Shown piece after piece: positions 7,722-16,643 of a stretch of 32,951 nt of DNA. Below the pieces are notes generated by a model. The model made no database searches. It was not told the DNA's origin and was given only the letters and a program-made list of their open reading frames with translations. Where the stretch lies: the NCBI GenBank assembly GCA_947599965.1, contig CANQFP010000009.1:1-32951 (forward strand), given 5' to 3'. This DNA is from an uncultured Atopobiaceae bacterium (GTDB lineage: Bacteria; Actinomycetota; Coriobacteriia; Coriobacteriales; Atopobiaceae). The first letter of the stretch is position 1; each line of letters starts with the position of its first letter. The position numbers were made by a program, and so were the translations under genes.

Positions 7722-8138
7722 ATGGCCTATCAGGGCGCTCGAGCACACGCCGAGAGCGATTTCGACGCCTACGGCGCTCCCCTCGCGGAGCCCCGCCCCG
7801 CGTTCGAGGTCCTCGAGGGCGAGGGGCTCGACAGGCAAGCGCGGAGCGCCCTCGACCCGAGGTGGAGGAGGGTCTTCGCCATCTTCCTCGCGGGCCTCGC
7901 CATCGTCTCCGGCCTCGCCGTCGCCCGCGTGCAACTCACCGTGCGCTGCGTGGAGGCCCTCTCCGAGAACGCTCGACTTCAAGTCGAGGTCGACGAGGGC
8001 GAGGATCTCCTCCGTTCCCTGGCGGTGGAGGAGAGCACGCTCGCCTCGGCCGAGCGCATCGAACGCATCGCCACGCAGAACCTCGGCATGGTCTACGTGG
8101 GCACGGGCGAGCCGCTCGCCGGCCCCGAGGAAGGCTAG
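7722..8138 (+). CDS. ftsL: Cell division protein FtsL-like
   Basis: Small bitopic divisome protein expected to form the FtsQ-FtsL-FtsB-type complex that activates FtsW/FtsI. It has 138 residues: an acidic cytoplasmic N-terminus (1-46), one membrane segment at about 51-69 (FAIFLAGLAIVSGLAVARV), then a periplasmic-side coiled-coil-like stretch (VRCVEALSENARLQVEVDEGEDLL) and the terminal IATQNLGMVYV block typical of FtsL/DivIC. Sequence conservation in this family is weak, so the call rests on topology and its place between rsmH and ftsI. The ATG follows GAGGAGG with a 4-nt gap. Confidence 0.8.
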   Translation: MAYQGARAHAESDFDAYGAPLAEPRPAFEVLEGEGLDRQARSALDPRWRRVFAIFLAGLAIVSGLAVARVQLTVRCVEALSENARLQVEVDEGEDLLRSLAVEESTLASAERIERIATQNLGMVYVGTGEPLAGPEEG

Positions 8139-8144
8139 GGGCAG

Positions 8145-10076
8145 GTGGCCCGTCGTCGACCCACGACACCCGAAGCCGGCGGCCGCCGACGCGCTCGCCG
8201 CTCCTCCTATGACGAGGGTCGGGACCAGACGCTCAACCATGCCGTCAAGTTCCTCGCCAAGCTCGCGCTGGGCATCGTCGCCGTCTTCATCGTGCAACTC
8301 ATCCGGCTCCAGGTGATCGACGCCGGCAACCTCTCGGCCATGGCCGCCGAGCGCGCGACGAACCAAGTGACCCTCTCTGCGCGGCGCGGCACCATCTACG
8401 ACCGCAACGGCAACGTCCTCGCCGCGAGCGAGAACTGCTCGACGCTCTACTGCAACCCCACCGAGATCGAGAACGAGGCCATGACGGCCCGCATCCTCGC
8501 GAGCTACCTCGGAGGCACTGCGGCCGACTACCACGACAGCCTCTCGGCCGAGAGCACGTTCTCCTACGTGAAGAAGCGCGTGGACACCGCCACCGCCGAG
8601 AAGGTGCTCGTCTCGCTCACCGAGGCGGACCTGCCGGGCGTCTACGAGCTTCCCGACGTGCGTCGCACCTATCCCTTCGGCGAGGTCGCGGGCCAGCTCC
8701 TCGGGCTCGTGGGCGATGACGGCCACGGCCTCACCGGCCTCGAGCTCTACTACGACGACATCCTCTCCGGCACCGACGGCCATCGCTCCATGGAGGTGGG
8801 CAACGGCGGCACGCCCGTGGCGGGGGGCGCCTACACCGAGACCCCGGCCGTCGACGGCACCGACATCGTGATCTCCATCGACGTCGAGACGCAGAAGAAC
8901 GCCGAGGAGGCCGTGCGCACCGCGCCCGAGCAGTACGGTGCCACCGGCGCCATGGCCTGCATCATGGAGCCCGATACGGGCGAGATCCTCGCGTTTTGCT
9001 GGTCTCCGCTCATGGCCGCGGGCGACGCGAGCCAGGCGAGCGCCGAGGCCACGAACTCCCAGATGCTCACCCAGAGCTACGAGCCCGGCTCCGTATCCAA
9101 GGTGCTCACGACGGCCATCGGCCTCGAGACCGGCGCCTTCACGACCGAGACGGTGTGGGACGTGCCCTGGACGCTGCCCTCCGGCGACGGCATGGTCACC
9201 GACGACGACGGGCGCGCCTACGGCATGGCCATGGACGCGAACGAGATACTTCGCCGCTCCTCCAACGTCGGCGCCATGACCGAGGGCCAGGCCATCGGGG
9301 CGGAGAACCTCTCCAAGGGGCTCCGCGCCTTCGGCATCGGCCAGTCGACCGGCATCGACTTCCCGGGCGAAGCCGGCGGCATCGTGCGCCCCGTCGACCA
9401 GTGGGACGCGACGACGCTGAACTCGATGTCCTTCGGCCAGGCCTATTCCGTGCCGCCGATCCAGGTGTTGCGCGCCGTCGCCTCCATCGGCAACCACGGC
9501 GTGCTCGTGACCCCGCACTTCCTCGTGCAGAAGGGGACGGAGCGCGTGGACTGGGGCGCCGGCGAGCGCGTCGTGACGCCCAAGACCGCCACCGCCGTCT
9601 CGCAGATGATGCAGGGCGTCGTCGACGAGGGCACGGCCACCGCGGCCAAGGTGGCCGGCTTCAACATCGGCGGCAAGACCGGCACGGCCCAGAAGGCCGA
9701 CACGGTGAACGGCGGCTACCTCGAGAACGAGGTCTTCTCGTCCTTCGTGGGCTTCGCCGGAATCCCCGACGCCGAGCTCGTGGGCTACGTGGGCATCGAC
9801 GGCGGTCTCCTCCACGGCGGCGAATCCTCGGCGCCCATCTTCTCCGAGCTCATGGCCAAGGCGCTGCGCAACCTCGCCATCACGCCCGATCGCCCGGACG
9901 AGGTGAACCTCGACCCGGCGGCCACGGTGGACGAGGGCTACGACGAGGGCTACTACGACGAGTACTACGAGAACGACGCGTACTACGACGAAGGCTATGA
10001 CGACGCGTACTACGACGATGGCTCCTACGACGAGTATTACGACGAGACCTCCTACGACGAGACCGGGGGTTGGTGA
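8145..10076 (+). CDS. ftsI: Septal peptidoglycan transpeptidase FtsI/PBP with an Asp/Tyr-rich C-tail
   Basis: Class B penicillin-binding protein that crosslinks septal peptidoglycan. It has 643 residues: a basic N-terminus, one membrane anchor (about 35-57), a PBP dimer domain (ARRGTIYDRNGNVLA), then the transpeptidase with Ser316-x-x-Lys319 (GSVSK), S372-S-N374 and Lys511-Thr-Gly (GGKTGTAQ). Residues 595-643 form a low-complexity tail with 20 Asp/Glu and 14 Tyr in 49 residues, extracellular by topology. The tail shares DDGSYDE with the FtsQ tail. No PASTA domains are present. The start is GTG at 8145, 6 nt after ftsL, with a weak AGGGG SD. The stop overlaps the murF ATG. Confidence 0.94.
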   Translation: MARRRPTTPEAGGRRRARRSSYDEGRDQTLNHAVKFLAKLALGIVAVFIVQLIRLQVIDAGNLSAMAAERATNQVTLSARRGTIYDRNGNVLAASENCSTLYCNPTEIENEAMTARILASYLGGTAADYHDSLSAESTFSYVKKRVDTATAEKVLVSLTEADLPGVYELPDVRRTYPFGEVAGQLLGLVGDDGHGLTGLELYYDDILSGTDGHRSMEVGNGGTPVAGGAYTETPAVDGTDIVISIDVETQKNAEEAVRTAPEQYGATGAMACIMEPDTGEILAFCWSPLMAAGDASQASAEATNSQMLTQSYEPGSVSKVLTTAIGLETGAFTTETVWDVPWTLPSGDGMVTDDDGRAYGMAMDANEILRRSSNVGAMTEGQAIGAENLSKGLRAFGIGQSTGIDFPGEAGGIVRPVDQWDATTLNSMSFGQAYSVPPIQVLRAVASIGNHGVLVTPHFLVQKGTERVDWGAGERVVTPKTATAVSQMMQGVVDEGTATAAKVAGFNIGGKTGTAQKADTVNGGYLENEVFSSFVGFAGIPDAELVGYVGIDGGLLHGGESSAPIFSELMAKALRNLAITPDRPDEVNLDPAATVDEGYDEGYYDEYYENDAYYDEGYDDAYYDDGSYDEYYDETSYDETGGW

Positions 10077-11527
10077 TGTTCGAGCTCCCGGCAGAGCAGG
10101 TGTGCGCCGTCACGGGCGCCGAGCTCCTCTTCGGTGACGCCGCCCGGATCCTCCGGGGCGTGGTCACCGATTCGCGTGAGGTGGGGCGCGGCGGAACCTA
10201 CGTCGCCTTCAAGGGCGAGCGCGTTGACGGCAACGCCTTCGCGCCCGGCGCGATCGAGGCGGGCGCCGCGGCCGTCGTGCTCTCGGACGAGCCGTCGGCG
10301 GAGCTCCTCGCCGTCGCGGCCGAGCACGGCGCCTGCGTGCTCCGCGCCGCGGACGACGATCCGACGGCCTTCCTCCTCGCGCTCGCGGGGGAGTGGCGCT
10401 CCCGTCATAGTTGGCTCTGCGTCGGCATCACCGGCTCCGTGGGCAAGACGACCACGAAGGATCTCACGCTCGCCGCGCTTCGCGGCAGCTTCGCCGTGCA
10501 CGCCAACCGGGGAAACCTCAACTCCGTCATCGGCGTGCCGCTCACGATCCTCTCCGCGCCCGAGGAGACCGAGGTCCTCGTCTGCGAGATGGGGATGAAC
10601 CATCCGGGCGAGATCGCCGCCATCGCCGGCTGCGCCCGCCCGCGCCTGGGCGTCGTCACGAACATCGGCACGAGCCACATCGGCTACCTCGGCTCGCGCG
10701 AGGCCATCGCCGACGCCAAGGCCGAGATCGTGGCCGAGCTCGCCGCCTCCGAACCCTCCGACGTGGCGCCCGAGGTGGGGCCCGCGCTCGTCCTCGCCTC
10801 CGCCGACGACTTCACCGGCTATCTCGAGGAGCGCTACGCGAAACCCGCTGGCGTGGAGACGCTCGAGGTGGGGGAGGGGAAGGCGGACGCCCTCCGGGCC
10901 GAGGACGTGGTCCTCGACGCCGGCGGCCATCCGAGCTTCACCGTCGTCTCCGGCGCGGAGCGCGTCTCCGTGACCCTCTCGCTCACCGGCTCCCAAGCTG
11001 TGATCGACAGCCTCTTCGCCCTCGCCGTCGCAGAGCGCCTCGGCGTCGAGCTCGCATGCGCCGCGAAGCGCATCGCCCGTCTGCACGCGGCCTCCATGCG
11101 CGCGAACCTGCTCGCCGCGCCCGGCGGCTGGACCGTGATCGACGATACCTACAACGCGAGCCCGAGCTCGCTCGCGGCCGCCCTCGACACGCTCCGCGAC
11201 CTCGCGGTCCCAGGCCGGCGCATCGCCGTCGTCGGCACGGTGGGCGAGCTCGGAGCCGAGGCACGGCACCTCCACGGCCTCATGGGCGCCTACGTGGCCG
11301 CCGTGAAGCCCGATCTCGTCTGCTTCGTCGGCGGCGAGGATGCGGGCACCATGGCCGAGGCCGCCTCCATCATGGGCCTCTCCCGCGAGCGGATCCTCCG
11401 TGCGAAGGACGCCCTCGAGGCCGCTGATCTCGTGGTTCGCCGGCTCCTCCCGGGAGACGTCGTGCTCGTGAAGGCCAGCCGGGCCCTCGGGCTCGAGCGC
11501 TTCAGCGAGGCGGCGATGGCCTCGTGA
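10076..11527 (+). CDS. murF: UDP-N-acetylmuramoyl-tripeptide--D-alanyl-D-alanine ligase
   Basis: Cytoplasmic Mur ligase that adds D-Ala-D-Ala to UDP-MurNAc-tripeptide; 483 residues. The N-terminal Mur ligase domain contains RGVVTDSREVGRGGTYVAFKG. The ATP P-loop GSVGKTT is at 120-126, and the central-domain substrate loop is EMGMNHPGEI. DTYNASPSS marks the start of the C-terminal domain. The ATG at 10076 overlaps the ftsI TGA (ATG/TGA sharing A) and is preceded by GGGGG at 10065-10069; a TTG six bases upstream is less likely. The stop overlaps the mraY GTG. No ddl is present in the window to supply its D-Ala-D-Ala substrate. Confidence 0.95.
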   Translation: MFELPAEQVCAVTGAELLFGDAARILRGVVTDSREVGRGGTYVAFKGERVDGNAFAPGAIEAGAAAVVLSDEPSAELLAVAAEHGACVLRAADDDPTAFLLALAGEWRSRHSWLCVGITGSVGKTTTKDLTLAALRGSFAVHANRGNLNSVIGVPLTILSAPEETEVLVCEMGMNHPGEIAAIAGCARPRLGVVTNIGTSHIGYLGSREAIADAKAEIVAELAASEPSDVAPEVGPALVLASADDFTGYLEERYAKPAGVETLEVGEGKADALRAEDVVLDAGGHPSFTVVSGAERVSVTLSLTGSQAVIDSLFALAVAERLGVELACAAKRIARLHAASMRANLLAAPGGWTVIDDTYNASPSSLAAALDTLRDLAVPGRRIAVVGTVGELGAEARHLHGLMGAYVAAVKPDLVCFVGGEDAGTMAEAASIMGLSRERILRAKDALEAADLVVRRLLPGDVVLVKASRALGLERFSEAAMAS

Positions 11528-12555
11528 TCAACACCGGCGCCTATCCCACCTACACCGTCTTCTTGGCGGTGGCCGTCTCGGCCATCATCGCGATGGTCCT
11601 CATGCCGGCCTTCATCAAGCTCATGCGCCACCGCGGCATGGGCCAGCAGGTGCGCGCCGACGGCCCCGGCACCCATCTCGTGAAACAGGGCACGCCCACC
11701 ATGGGCGGCGTGATCATCATCGTCTCCGTGCTCATCACGGTGGCGCTCTTCGCCCGCTGGACGCCGGCTCTCGTCCTGGGCGTGCTCACGCTCGTCGCCT
11801 GCGCCGCGCTCGGGCTCGCCGACGACATCGAGAGCGTCTCCCACGGGCGCTCGCTCGGCCTCACGCCCTCCCAGAAGATGGTGAGCCTCACGCTCATCTC
11901 GGTGATCTTCTGCCTGCTCGCCGTGAACTGGGCGGGACGCTCGCCCGTCGTCGCCTTCCCGGGCGGCCTTTCCATCGACCTCGGCGTCCTCACCACGGAG
12001 ATCCCCCTCGGCGAGGGCAGCTTCTCCGTCCCCTGGCTCTACGTCTTCTTCGTGTTCCTCCTCGTGGCCGGGCTCTCGAACGCCGTCAACCTCACCGACG
12101 GCCTCGACGGGCTCGCCGGCGGCACGGTCTTCGTGGTCATGGTCTTCATGGCCATGGTCTGCTACGCCGAGAACGAGCTTTCCCTCGCCATCCTCGCGGG
12201 CACCATCGCCGGCAGCTGCGTGGGCTTCATCTGGTACAACTGCTACCCCGCGCAGATCTTCATGGGAGACACCGGCTCGCTCGCCTTGGGCGGCGCCTTC
12301 GCAGCGCTCGCCGTGCTCTCGAAGACCGAGGTCACGAGCCTCATCATGGGCGCGCTCTTCATCGCCGAGGCGCTCTCGGTGATCATCCAGGTCTTCTGGT
12401 TCAAGCGCACGGGCACGCGCATCTTCCTCATGGCGCCGCTCCACCACCACTTCGAGAAGCGCGGTTGGTCGGAGACGACCGTGGTCATCCGCTTCTGGAT
12501 CGTCTCGGCGGCGTTCTCCACCCTCGGCTTCGCGCTCTTCTTCCAGATGGGCTAG
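11524..12555 (+). CDS. mraY: Phospho-N-acetylmuramoyl-pentapeptide-transferase
   Basis: Integral membrane enzyme that transfers phospho-MurNAc-pentapeptide to undecaprenyl phosphate, giving lipid I. It has 343 residues and about ten hydrophobic segments. Conserved family motifs are TPTMGGVIIIV, the Asp pair in LADDIESVSHGRS, NLTDGLDGLAGG, MGDTGSLALGG and LHHHFEKRGW. The start is GTG at 11524, overlapping the murF stop (GTGA), which implies coupling. The first hydrophobic segment begins within 10 residues, as in other MraY proteins. Confidence 0.96.
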   Translation: MINTGAYPTYTVFLAVAVSAIIAMVLMPAFIKLMRHRGMGQQVRADGPGTHLVKQGTPTMGGVIIIVSVLITVALFARWTPALVLGVLTLVACAALGLADDIESVSHGRSLGLTPSQKMVSLTLISVIFCLLAVNWAGRSPVVAFPGGLSIDLGVLTTEIPLGEGSFSVPWLYVFFVFLLVAGLSNAVNLTDGLDGLAGGTVFVVMVFMAMVCYAENELSLAILAGTIAGSCVGFIWYNCYPAQIFMGDTGSLALGGAFAALAVLSKTEVTSLIMGALFIAEALSVIIQVFWFKRTGTRIFLMAPLHHHFEKRGWSETTVVIRFWIVSAAFSTLGFALFFQMG

Positions 12556-12561
12556 GCAACC

Positions 12562-13962
12562 ATGACGACGCTTCCCACATCCTCCGCGCGCCTCGGCGAC
12601 GTCGCCGTCCTCGGACTCGGCGTCTCCGGCAAGGCGCTCATCGCCTATCTCGCCGAGGCCCGGAGACGGGGGCGCGTGGGGCGCATCGCCGCCTTCGGGC
12701 GCGCCGACGAGGCGAGCGTGGCGGCACTCCGGGCGCGCTACGGGTGCGAGGTCGACGTGATCTGCGAGGAGCGGGTGAGCGGCTCCTTCGACCTCGCCAT
12801 CGCGAGCCCCGGCATCTCGGTCTTCTCGGAGTTCTTCGCGAGCGCCGAGGAGGCGAGCGTCGAGGTCGTCGGCGAGCCCGAGTTCGCCTATCGCGAGAGC
12901 CCCGAGCGCTGGCTCGCCGTCACGGGCACGAACGGCAAGACGACGACCACGACGCTTCTGGCCGAGCTCATGCGCGGTGCCGGCTTCGGCGCGCTCGCCC
13001 TCGGAAACATCGGCGACACCCTCATCGAGGCCGTGGCCAAGCGAGCGGACGAGTGGTTCTGCACGGAGCTCTCGAGCTACCAGCTGGCCACGACCAGGCG
13101 CCTGCACCCGAGGGCCGCGATCCTCCTGAACGTGACGCCCGACCACTTGGCGTGGCATCGGACGCTCGAGCACTACGAGGCCTCCAAGATGAGGGCCTTC
13201 GCGAACCTCGATGCGAAGGACCTCGCGATCCTCGTCACCGACGACGCCGCCTGCGCGCGTGAGGCCGAGGCGCTCTGCGAGCGGGGCCTTCGGGTCTGTC
13301 GCGTCTCCGCCGCAGGTCGCCCGCTCGGCGCGGACGCCGCGTGGGTTTCAGACGGGCGGCTCACGGTCGAGCTCGGCGGCGAGACCTTCGATCTCGGGGC
13401 CGCGTCGGATCTTCAGATCAAGGGCGCCCACAACGCCACGAACGCCCTCGCGGCAGCCACGGCGGCGCTCTTCGCGGGCGCCGATGCGGCCTCGGTGGCG
13501 GGGACCCTCGCCGCCTTCCGCCCGCTCGAACACCGCGTGGAGCCGGTTCCCTCGGCAGACGGCATCTCCTACATCGACGATTCCAAGGCCACGAACACCG
13601 ACGCCGTGGAGAAGGCGCTCGGCGCCGTGCCAGCGGGAAGGACGATCATCCTCCTCGGCGGCACCGACAAGGGCACCGACCTCACGAGCCTCGCCGCCGC
13701 CGTGGCCGCCACCTGCAAGGCGGCCGTCTGCTATGGCGAGGCGGGGGAGCGCATCCGAGCGGCCCTCGAGGCCGCAGGCGCCCCCGGCATCGTGTCCGCC
13801 GGGCATCTGGCCGACGCCTTCGATCGCGCGCGCGAGCTTGCCCGGAAGGGCGACACGATCCTGCTCTCGCCCGCGTGCGCGAGTTTCGACGAGTTCAGCG
13901 GCTTCGAGGAGCGCGGAGAGCGGTTCCGCGCGCTCGTCGCCGAGAAAGCGGGGAGGCCATGA
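12562..13962 (+). CDS. murD: UDP-N-acetylmuramoyl-L-alanine--D-glutamate ligase
   Basis: Mur ligase that adds D-Glu to UDP-MurNAc-L-Ala; 466 residues. A Rossmann-like N-terminal domain (VAVLGLGVSGKALIAYL) is followed by the P-loop TGTNGKTTTTTLL at about 121-133, the central ELSSYQLATT and LNVTPDHLAWH motifs, and the C-terminal DDSKATNTDA. The ATG at 12562 lies 6 nt after mraY with only a weak SD in the mraY stop region, suggesting coupling. The stop overlaps ftsW by ATGA. Confidence 0.95.
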   Translation: MTTLPTSSARLGDVAVLGLGVSGKALIAYLAEARRRGRVGRIAAFGRADEASVAALRARYGCEVDVICEERVSGSFDLAIASPGISVFSEFFASAEEASVEVVGEPEFAYRESPERWLAVTGTNGKTTTTTLLAELMRGAGFGALALGNIGDTLIEAVAKRADEWFCTELSSYQLATTRRLHPRAAILLNVTPDHLAWHRTLEHYEASKMRAFANLDAKDLAILVTDDAACAREAEALCERGLRVCRVSAAGRPLGADAAWVSDGRLTVELGGETFDLGAASDLQIKGAHNATNALAAATAALFAGADAASVAGTLAAFRPLEHRVEPVPSADGISYIDDSKATNTDAVEKALGAVPAGRTIILLGGTDKGTDLTSLAAAVAATCKAAVCYGEAGERIRAALEAAGAPGIVSAGHLADAFDRARELARKGDTILLSPACASFDEFSGFEERGERFRALVAEKAGRP

Positions 13963-15440
13963 CCACCGCCGCCATGGACGCGAGACGCGGCGCGAAGGGC
14001 GCCGCTCGCAGGGGAAATCCCTCCAGGCGCACGCCGCGCGAGCTCGAGGTGCAGGCCGCGCGCATCGCGGTTCCGCGCCTCTGGCTCATCGCGGCCGTCT
14101 GCGCCCTCACGGCCCTCGGCATCGTGATGGTCTATTCGGCGTCCTCCATCAAGAGCCTCACCGCCGGCGGCGACGCGCAGGCGGAGCTCGTCTCCCAGCT
14201 CGTCTTCACCTTCGGCGGCGTCATCGTCGCCTGCCTCGCCGCGCGGCTCTTCGACTACCGCGCGATCTTGGAGAAGAGCCTGCCGCTCGTGGGCGTGGCC
14301 GCGGTGCTCCTGCTCGCGGTGCGGGTCATGGGCGTGGCCTCCCACGGCGCCACGCGCTGGATCTCCATCGCCGGCGTCTCGCTGCAGCCCTCCGAGCTCG
14401 CGAAGATCTGCGTCGTCCTCTGCATGGCCTCGGGCCTCGCCGCCGTGCCGCGCTTCCGGCGCTCGACCGACCAGGATTTCTTGCTCAAGGTCGGGGCCTG
14501 CGTGGTCACGCTCCTGCTCATCTTCTTCCAGCCCGACAAGGGCACCGTGATGGTCTGCGCCATCGCGCTCTGGGTCATGGCCGTCTCCGACGGCTACGAC
14601 GGGAAGAAGATGCTCGGGATCGCCGCCCTCTTCGTCGGCGCCTACCTCGCCTATGCCATGCGCGACGACTACTCCCGCCAGCGCATCATCTCCGTGTTCG
14701 ACCCCTTCGCCGATGAATACGGCGACGGCTACCAATCGGTCCACGGCTTCTTCGCCTTCGCCTCGGGCGGCCTCCTCGGCCGCGGGCTCGGCATGGGCGT
14801 GCAGAAGTACGCCTACCTTCCCGAGGCCCACAACGACTTCATCCTGCCCGTCATCGGCGAGGAGCTCGGGTTCGTGGGCGTGCTCCTCGTCTTCCTCTGC
14901 TTCGGCATCATCGCCTGGGCCGGCGTGCGCATCGCCCAGCAGGCGAACGACCAGGGCGGCCGCCTCCTCGCCATGGGTTGCGTCGCGCTCCTCGTGGGCC
15001 AGGCGGCGCTGAACTTCGCGGGCGTCCTCGGGGTCGCGCCGCTCACGGGCAAGGCCGTGCCCTTCCTCTCGGCGGGCGGCTCCTCGATGCTCGCCTCCAT
15101 GCTCATCGTCGGGCTCCTGGCCAACGTCTCGCTCCACACGACGCTGCCGGAGACGGTCCACGATCGCCGTCGCGCCTCGCTCCGGGCGGTCGAGGAGGTG
15201 CCCGCCGAGCGGCGCGAGCGGCGAAGTGCCGAGCGCCCCGTGGCGCCGGCGAGCCCCTTCACGCTCGTCGTCGACCACGACGATCGCAAGCGCCCCGCCG
15301 CCTCCGCCTCGCGCACCGAGCGGGGTGCCGCCCCCGGCTCCTCGCCCGCGAGAGCCTCGGGAAACGCGCGAAACGCGACCCTCGTGGACGTCTCGCGCGA
15401 TCGCGGATGCCGTCGCCCGAGTCTTCGCCAAGGAGCCTAG
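13959..15440 (+). CDS. ftsW: Septal peptidoglycan polymerase FtsW
   Basis: SEDS-family glycosyltransferase that polymerises lipid II at the septum with FtsI. It has 493 residues and about ten membrane segments between residues 43 and 395. Family landmarks include GIVMVYSASSIKSL, GATRWISIAGVSLQPSELAK, FQPDKGTVMV, the extracellular-loop AHNDFILPVIGEELGF and PFLSAGGSSMLASM. It has a basic cytoplasmic N-terminus (~40 residues) and a ~95-residue Arg/Ser/Ala-rich tail that is longer than in many homologues and of low complexity. The ATG at 13959 overlaps the murD stop and follows GGGAGG at 13951-13956. Confidence 0.93.
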   Translation: MTTAAMDARRGAKGAARRGNPSRRTPRELEVQAARIAVPRLWLIAAVCALTALGIVMVYSASSIKSLTAGGDAQAELVSQLVFTFGGVIVACLAARLFDYRAILEKSLPLVGVAAVLLLAVRVMGVASHGATRWISIAGVSLQPSELAKICVVLCMASGLAAVPRFRRSTDQDFLLKVGACVVTLLLIFFQPDKGTVMVCAIALWVMAVSDGYDGKKMLGIAALFVGAYLAYAMRDDYSRQRIISVFDPFADEYGDGYQSVHGFFAFASGGLLGRGLGMGVQKYAYLPEAHNDFILPVIGEELGFVGVLLVFLCFGIIAWAGVRIAQQANDQGGRLLAMGCVALLVGQAALNFAGVLGVAPLTGKAVPFLSAGGSSMLASMLIVGLLANVSLHTTLPETVHDRRRASLRAVEEVPAERRERRSAERPVAPASPFTLVVDHDDRKRPAASASRTERGAAPGSSPARASGNARNATLVDVSRDRGCRRPSLRQGA

Positions 15441-15442
15441 CC

Positions 15443-16552
15443 ATGGCCCTCGTCGCCATCGCCGCCGGCGGCACCGCCGGCCACGTGAACCCCGCGCTCG
15501 CCCTCGCCGAGGAGCTCCGATCCCGAGGCGAGGACGTCCTCTTCTTCGGGCAGTCCACCAAGCTGGAGGGACGCCTCGTGCCCGAGGCGGGCTTCGAGCT
15601 CGTGCCGCTCACCATGCGCGGCTTCGATCGCTCGCGCCCCTGGACGGCCGTGAGCGCCGCCGCGAAGCTCATGAAGGCGCGCAAGGCCGTGAAGGGCGTC
15701 ATCGCCGAGCGGCGCCCCGCCGTGGCCGTGGGCTTCGGCGCCTACGTGGAGGTGCCGCTCCTCACGGAGTGCGACCACGCGGGCATCCCCACCCTCATCC
15801 ACGAGCAGAACTCCGTCGTCGGCCTCGCCAATCGCATGATGGCGAAGCGGGCGCGGGAGGTCTGCATCTCCTTCCCGCAGGCAGAGGCCGGCTTCGAGGG
15901 CTCCCTCGGCCCCGAGACCAGGCTCGTCTTCACGGGCAACCCCGTGCGCCGCTCCGTCATTGAGGGCGACGGCGCCAGGGCTCGCGAGAAGCGCGGCATC
16001 CCCACCGAGGCCGAGGTGCTCGTCTGCTTCGGCGGCTCGCTCGGCGCGGCCTCCATCAACGAGGCCCTCGTGCACCTTAAGGAGACGCTCCTTTCCGTGG
16101 AGGGCCTCCACGTCATCCACGCCACCGGCGCCGACGGCTTCGACGCCACGAGCGAGGCGCTCGCCCTCTCCGAGGCCGAGGCCGCCCGCTGGCACCTCTC
16201 GGCCTACGTGGACGACATGGGAGATGTGCTCGCGGCCTCCAACCTCGCCCTCTGCCGCTCGGGCGCCTCGAGCGTGGCCGAGCTCGCCGCGGTGGCGCTT
16301 CCCTCCATCCTCGTGCCCTATCCCTTCGCCACGGCCGACCACCAGCGCACGAACGCCTCCTGGCTGGCCGACGCCGGCTGCGCGCGCATCGTGGACGACG
16401 ACGATCTCGAGGCGGAGCGCTTCAGGGAGGAGCTCCTCTCGCTCCTGGCAGACGGGCCCGAGCGCGAGCGGATGCGCGAGCGGGCGCGCTCGCTCGGATC
16501 GGCCGGCGCGGCCGAGCACCTCGCCCGCGAGGTGCTCTCCTTCGCGCGCTGA
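15443..16552 (+). CDS. murG: UDP-GlcNAc--lipid I N-acetylglucosamine transferase
   Basis: Peripheral membrane GT28 glycosyltransferase that converts lipid I to lipid II; 369 residues. The N-terminal glycine loop is GGTAGHVNP (9-17). The middle has IHEQNSVVGLANRMM and VFTGNPVRRSV. The C-terminal nucleotide-sugar domain has VCFGGSLGA, the CRSGASSVAELAAVALPSIL signature and PYPFATADHQRTNA. The ATG is 2 nt after ftsW with AAGGAG at 15430-15435. Unlike the junctions before it, murG is followed by a 91-bp gap. Confidence 0.96.
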   Translation: MALVAIAAGGTAGHVNPALALAEELRSRGEDVLFFGQSTKLEGRLVPEAGFELVPLTMRGFDRSRPWTAVSAAAKLMKARKAVKGVIAERRPAVAVGFGAYVEVPLLTECDHAGIPTLIHEQNSVVGLANRMMAKRAREVCISFPQAEAGFEGSLGPETRLVFTGNPVRRSVIEGDGARAREKRGIPTEAEVLVCFGGSLGAASINEALVHLKETLLSVEGLHVIHATGADGFDATSEALALSEAEAARWHLSAYVDDMGDVLAASNLALCRSGASSVAELAAVALPSILVPYPFATADHQRTNASWLADAGCARIVDDDDLEAERFREELLSLLADGPERERMRERARSLGSAGAAEHLAREVLSFAR

Positions 16553-16564
16553 CCATACGCCCCG

Positions 16565-16572
16565 TATACACT
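16565..16572 (+). promoter_or_regulatory. Candidate -10 (TATACACT) for murC-ftsQ
   Basis: TATACA/TACACT overlap in CCGTATACACTGG just after the murG stop. No convincing -35 lies at 16-18 bp (TTCGCG at 16541 is the best). A start here would give a ~70-nt leader containing the stem-loop at 16604-16633. Confidence 0.35.
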
Positions 16573-16603
16573 GGGCCTCGAGGAATGCGAAACGACCGAG
16601 CTG

Positions 16604-16633
16604 CCCGGGCGCCCCGCGCGGCGCGCCCTCGGG
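16604..16633 (+). other. GC-rich stem-loop reaching the murC ribosome site
   Basis: GGGCGC (16607-16612) pairs with GCGCCC (16623-16628), and CCC (16604-16606) with GGG (16631-16633) across a 2-nt bulge. The last GGG belongs to the murC SD (GGGAGGAG), so folding could partly mask it. Confidence 0.45.
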
Positions 16634-16643
16634 AGGAGACTTC

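Noticed and set aside
7588-8316. Plus-strand open frame starting in the rsmH-ftsL gap
   Set aside because: Crosses ftsL out of frame with Pro/Arg/Ser-rich translation. A short leader peptide cannot be excluded but has no positive support.
7032-9815. 927-codon minus-strand open frame opposite rsmH, ftsL and ftsI
   Set aside because: Low-complexity His/Val/Gly/Asp translation typical of the complement of GC-rich codons; no family motif and no SD.
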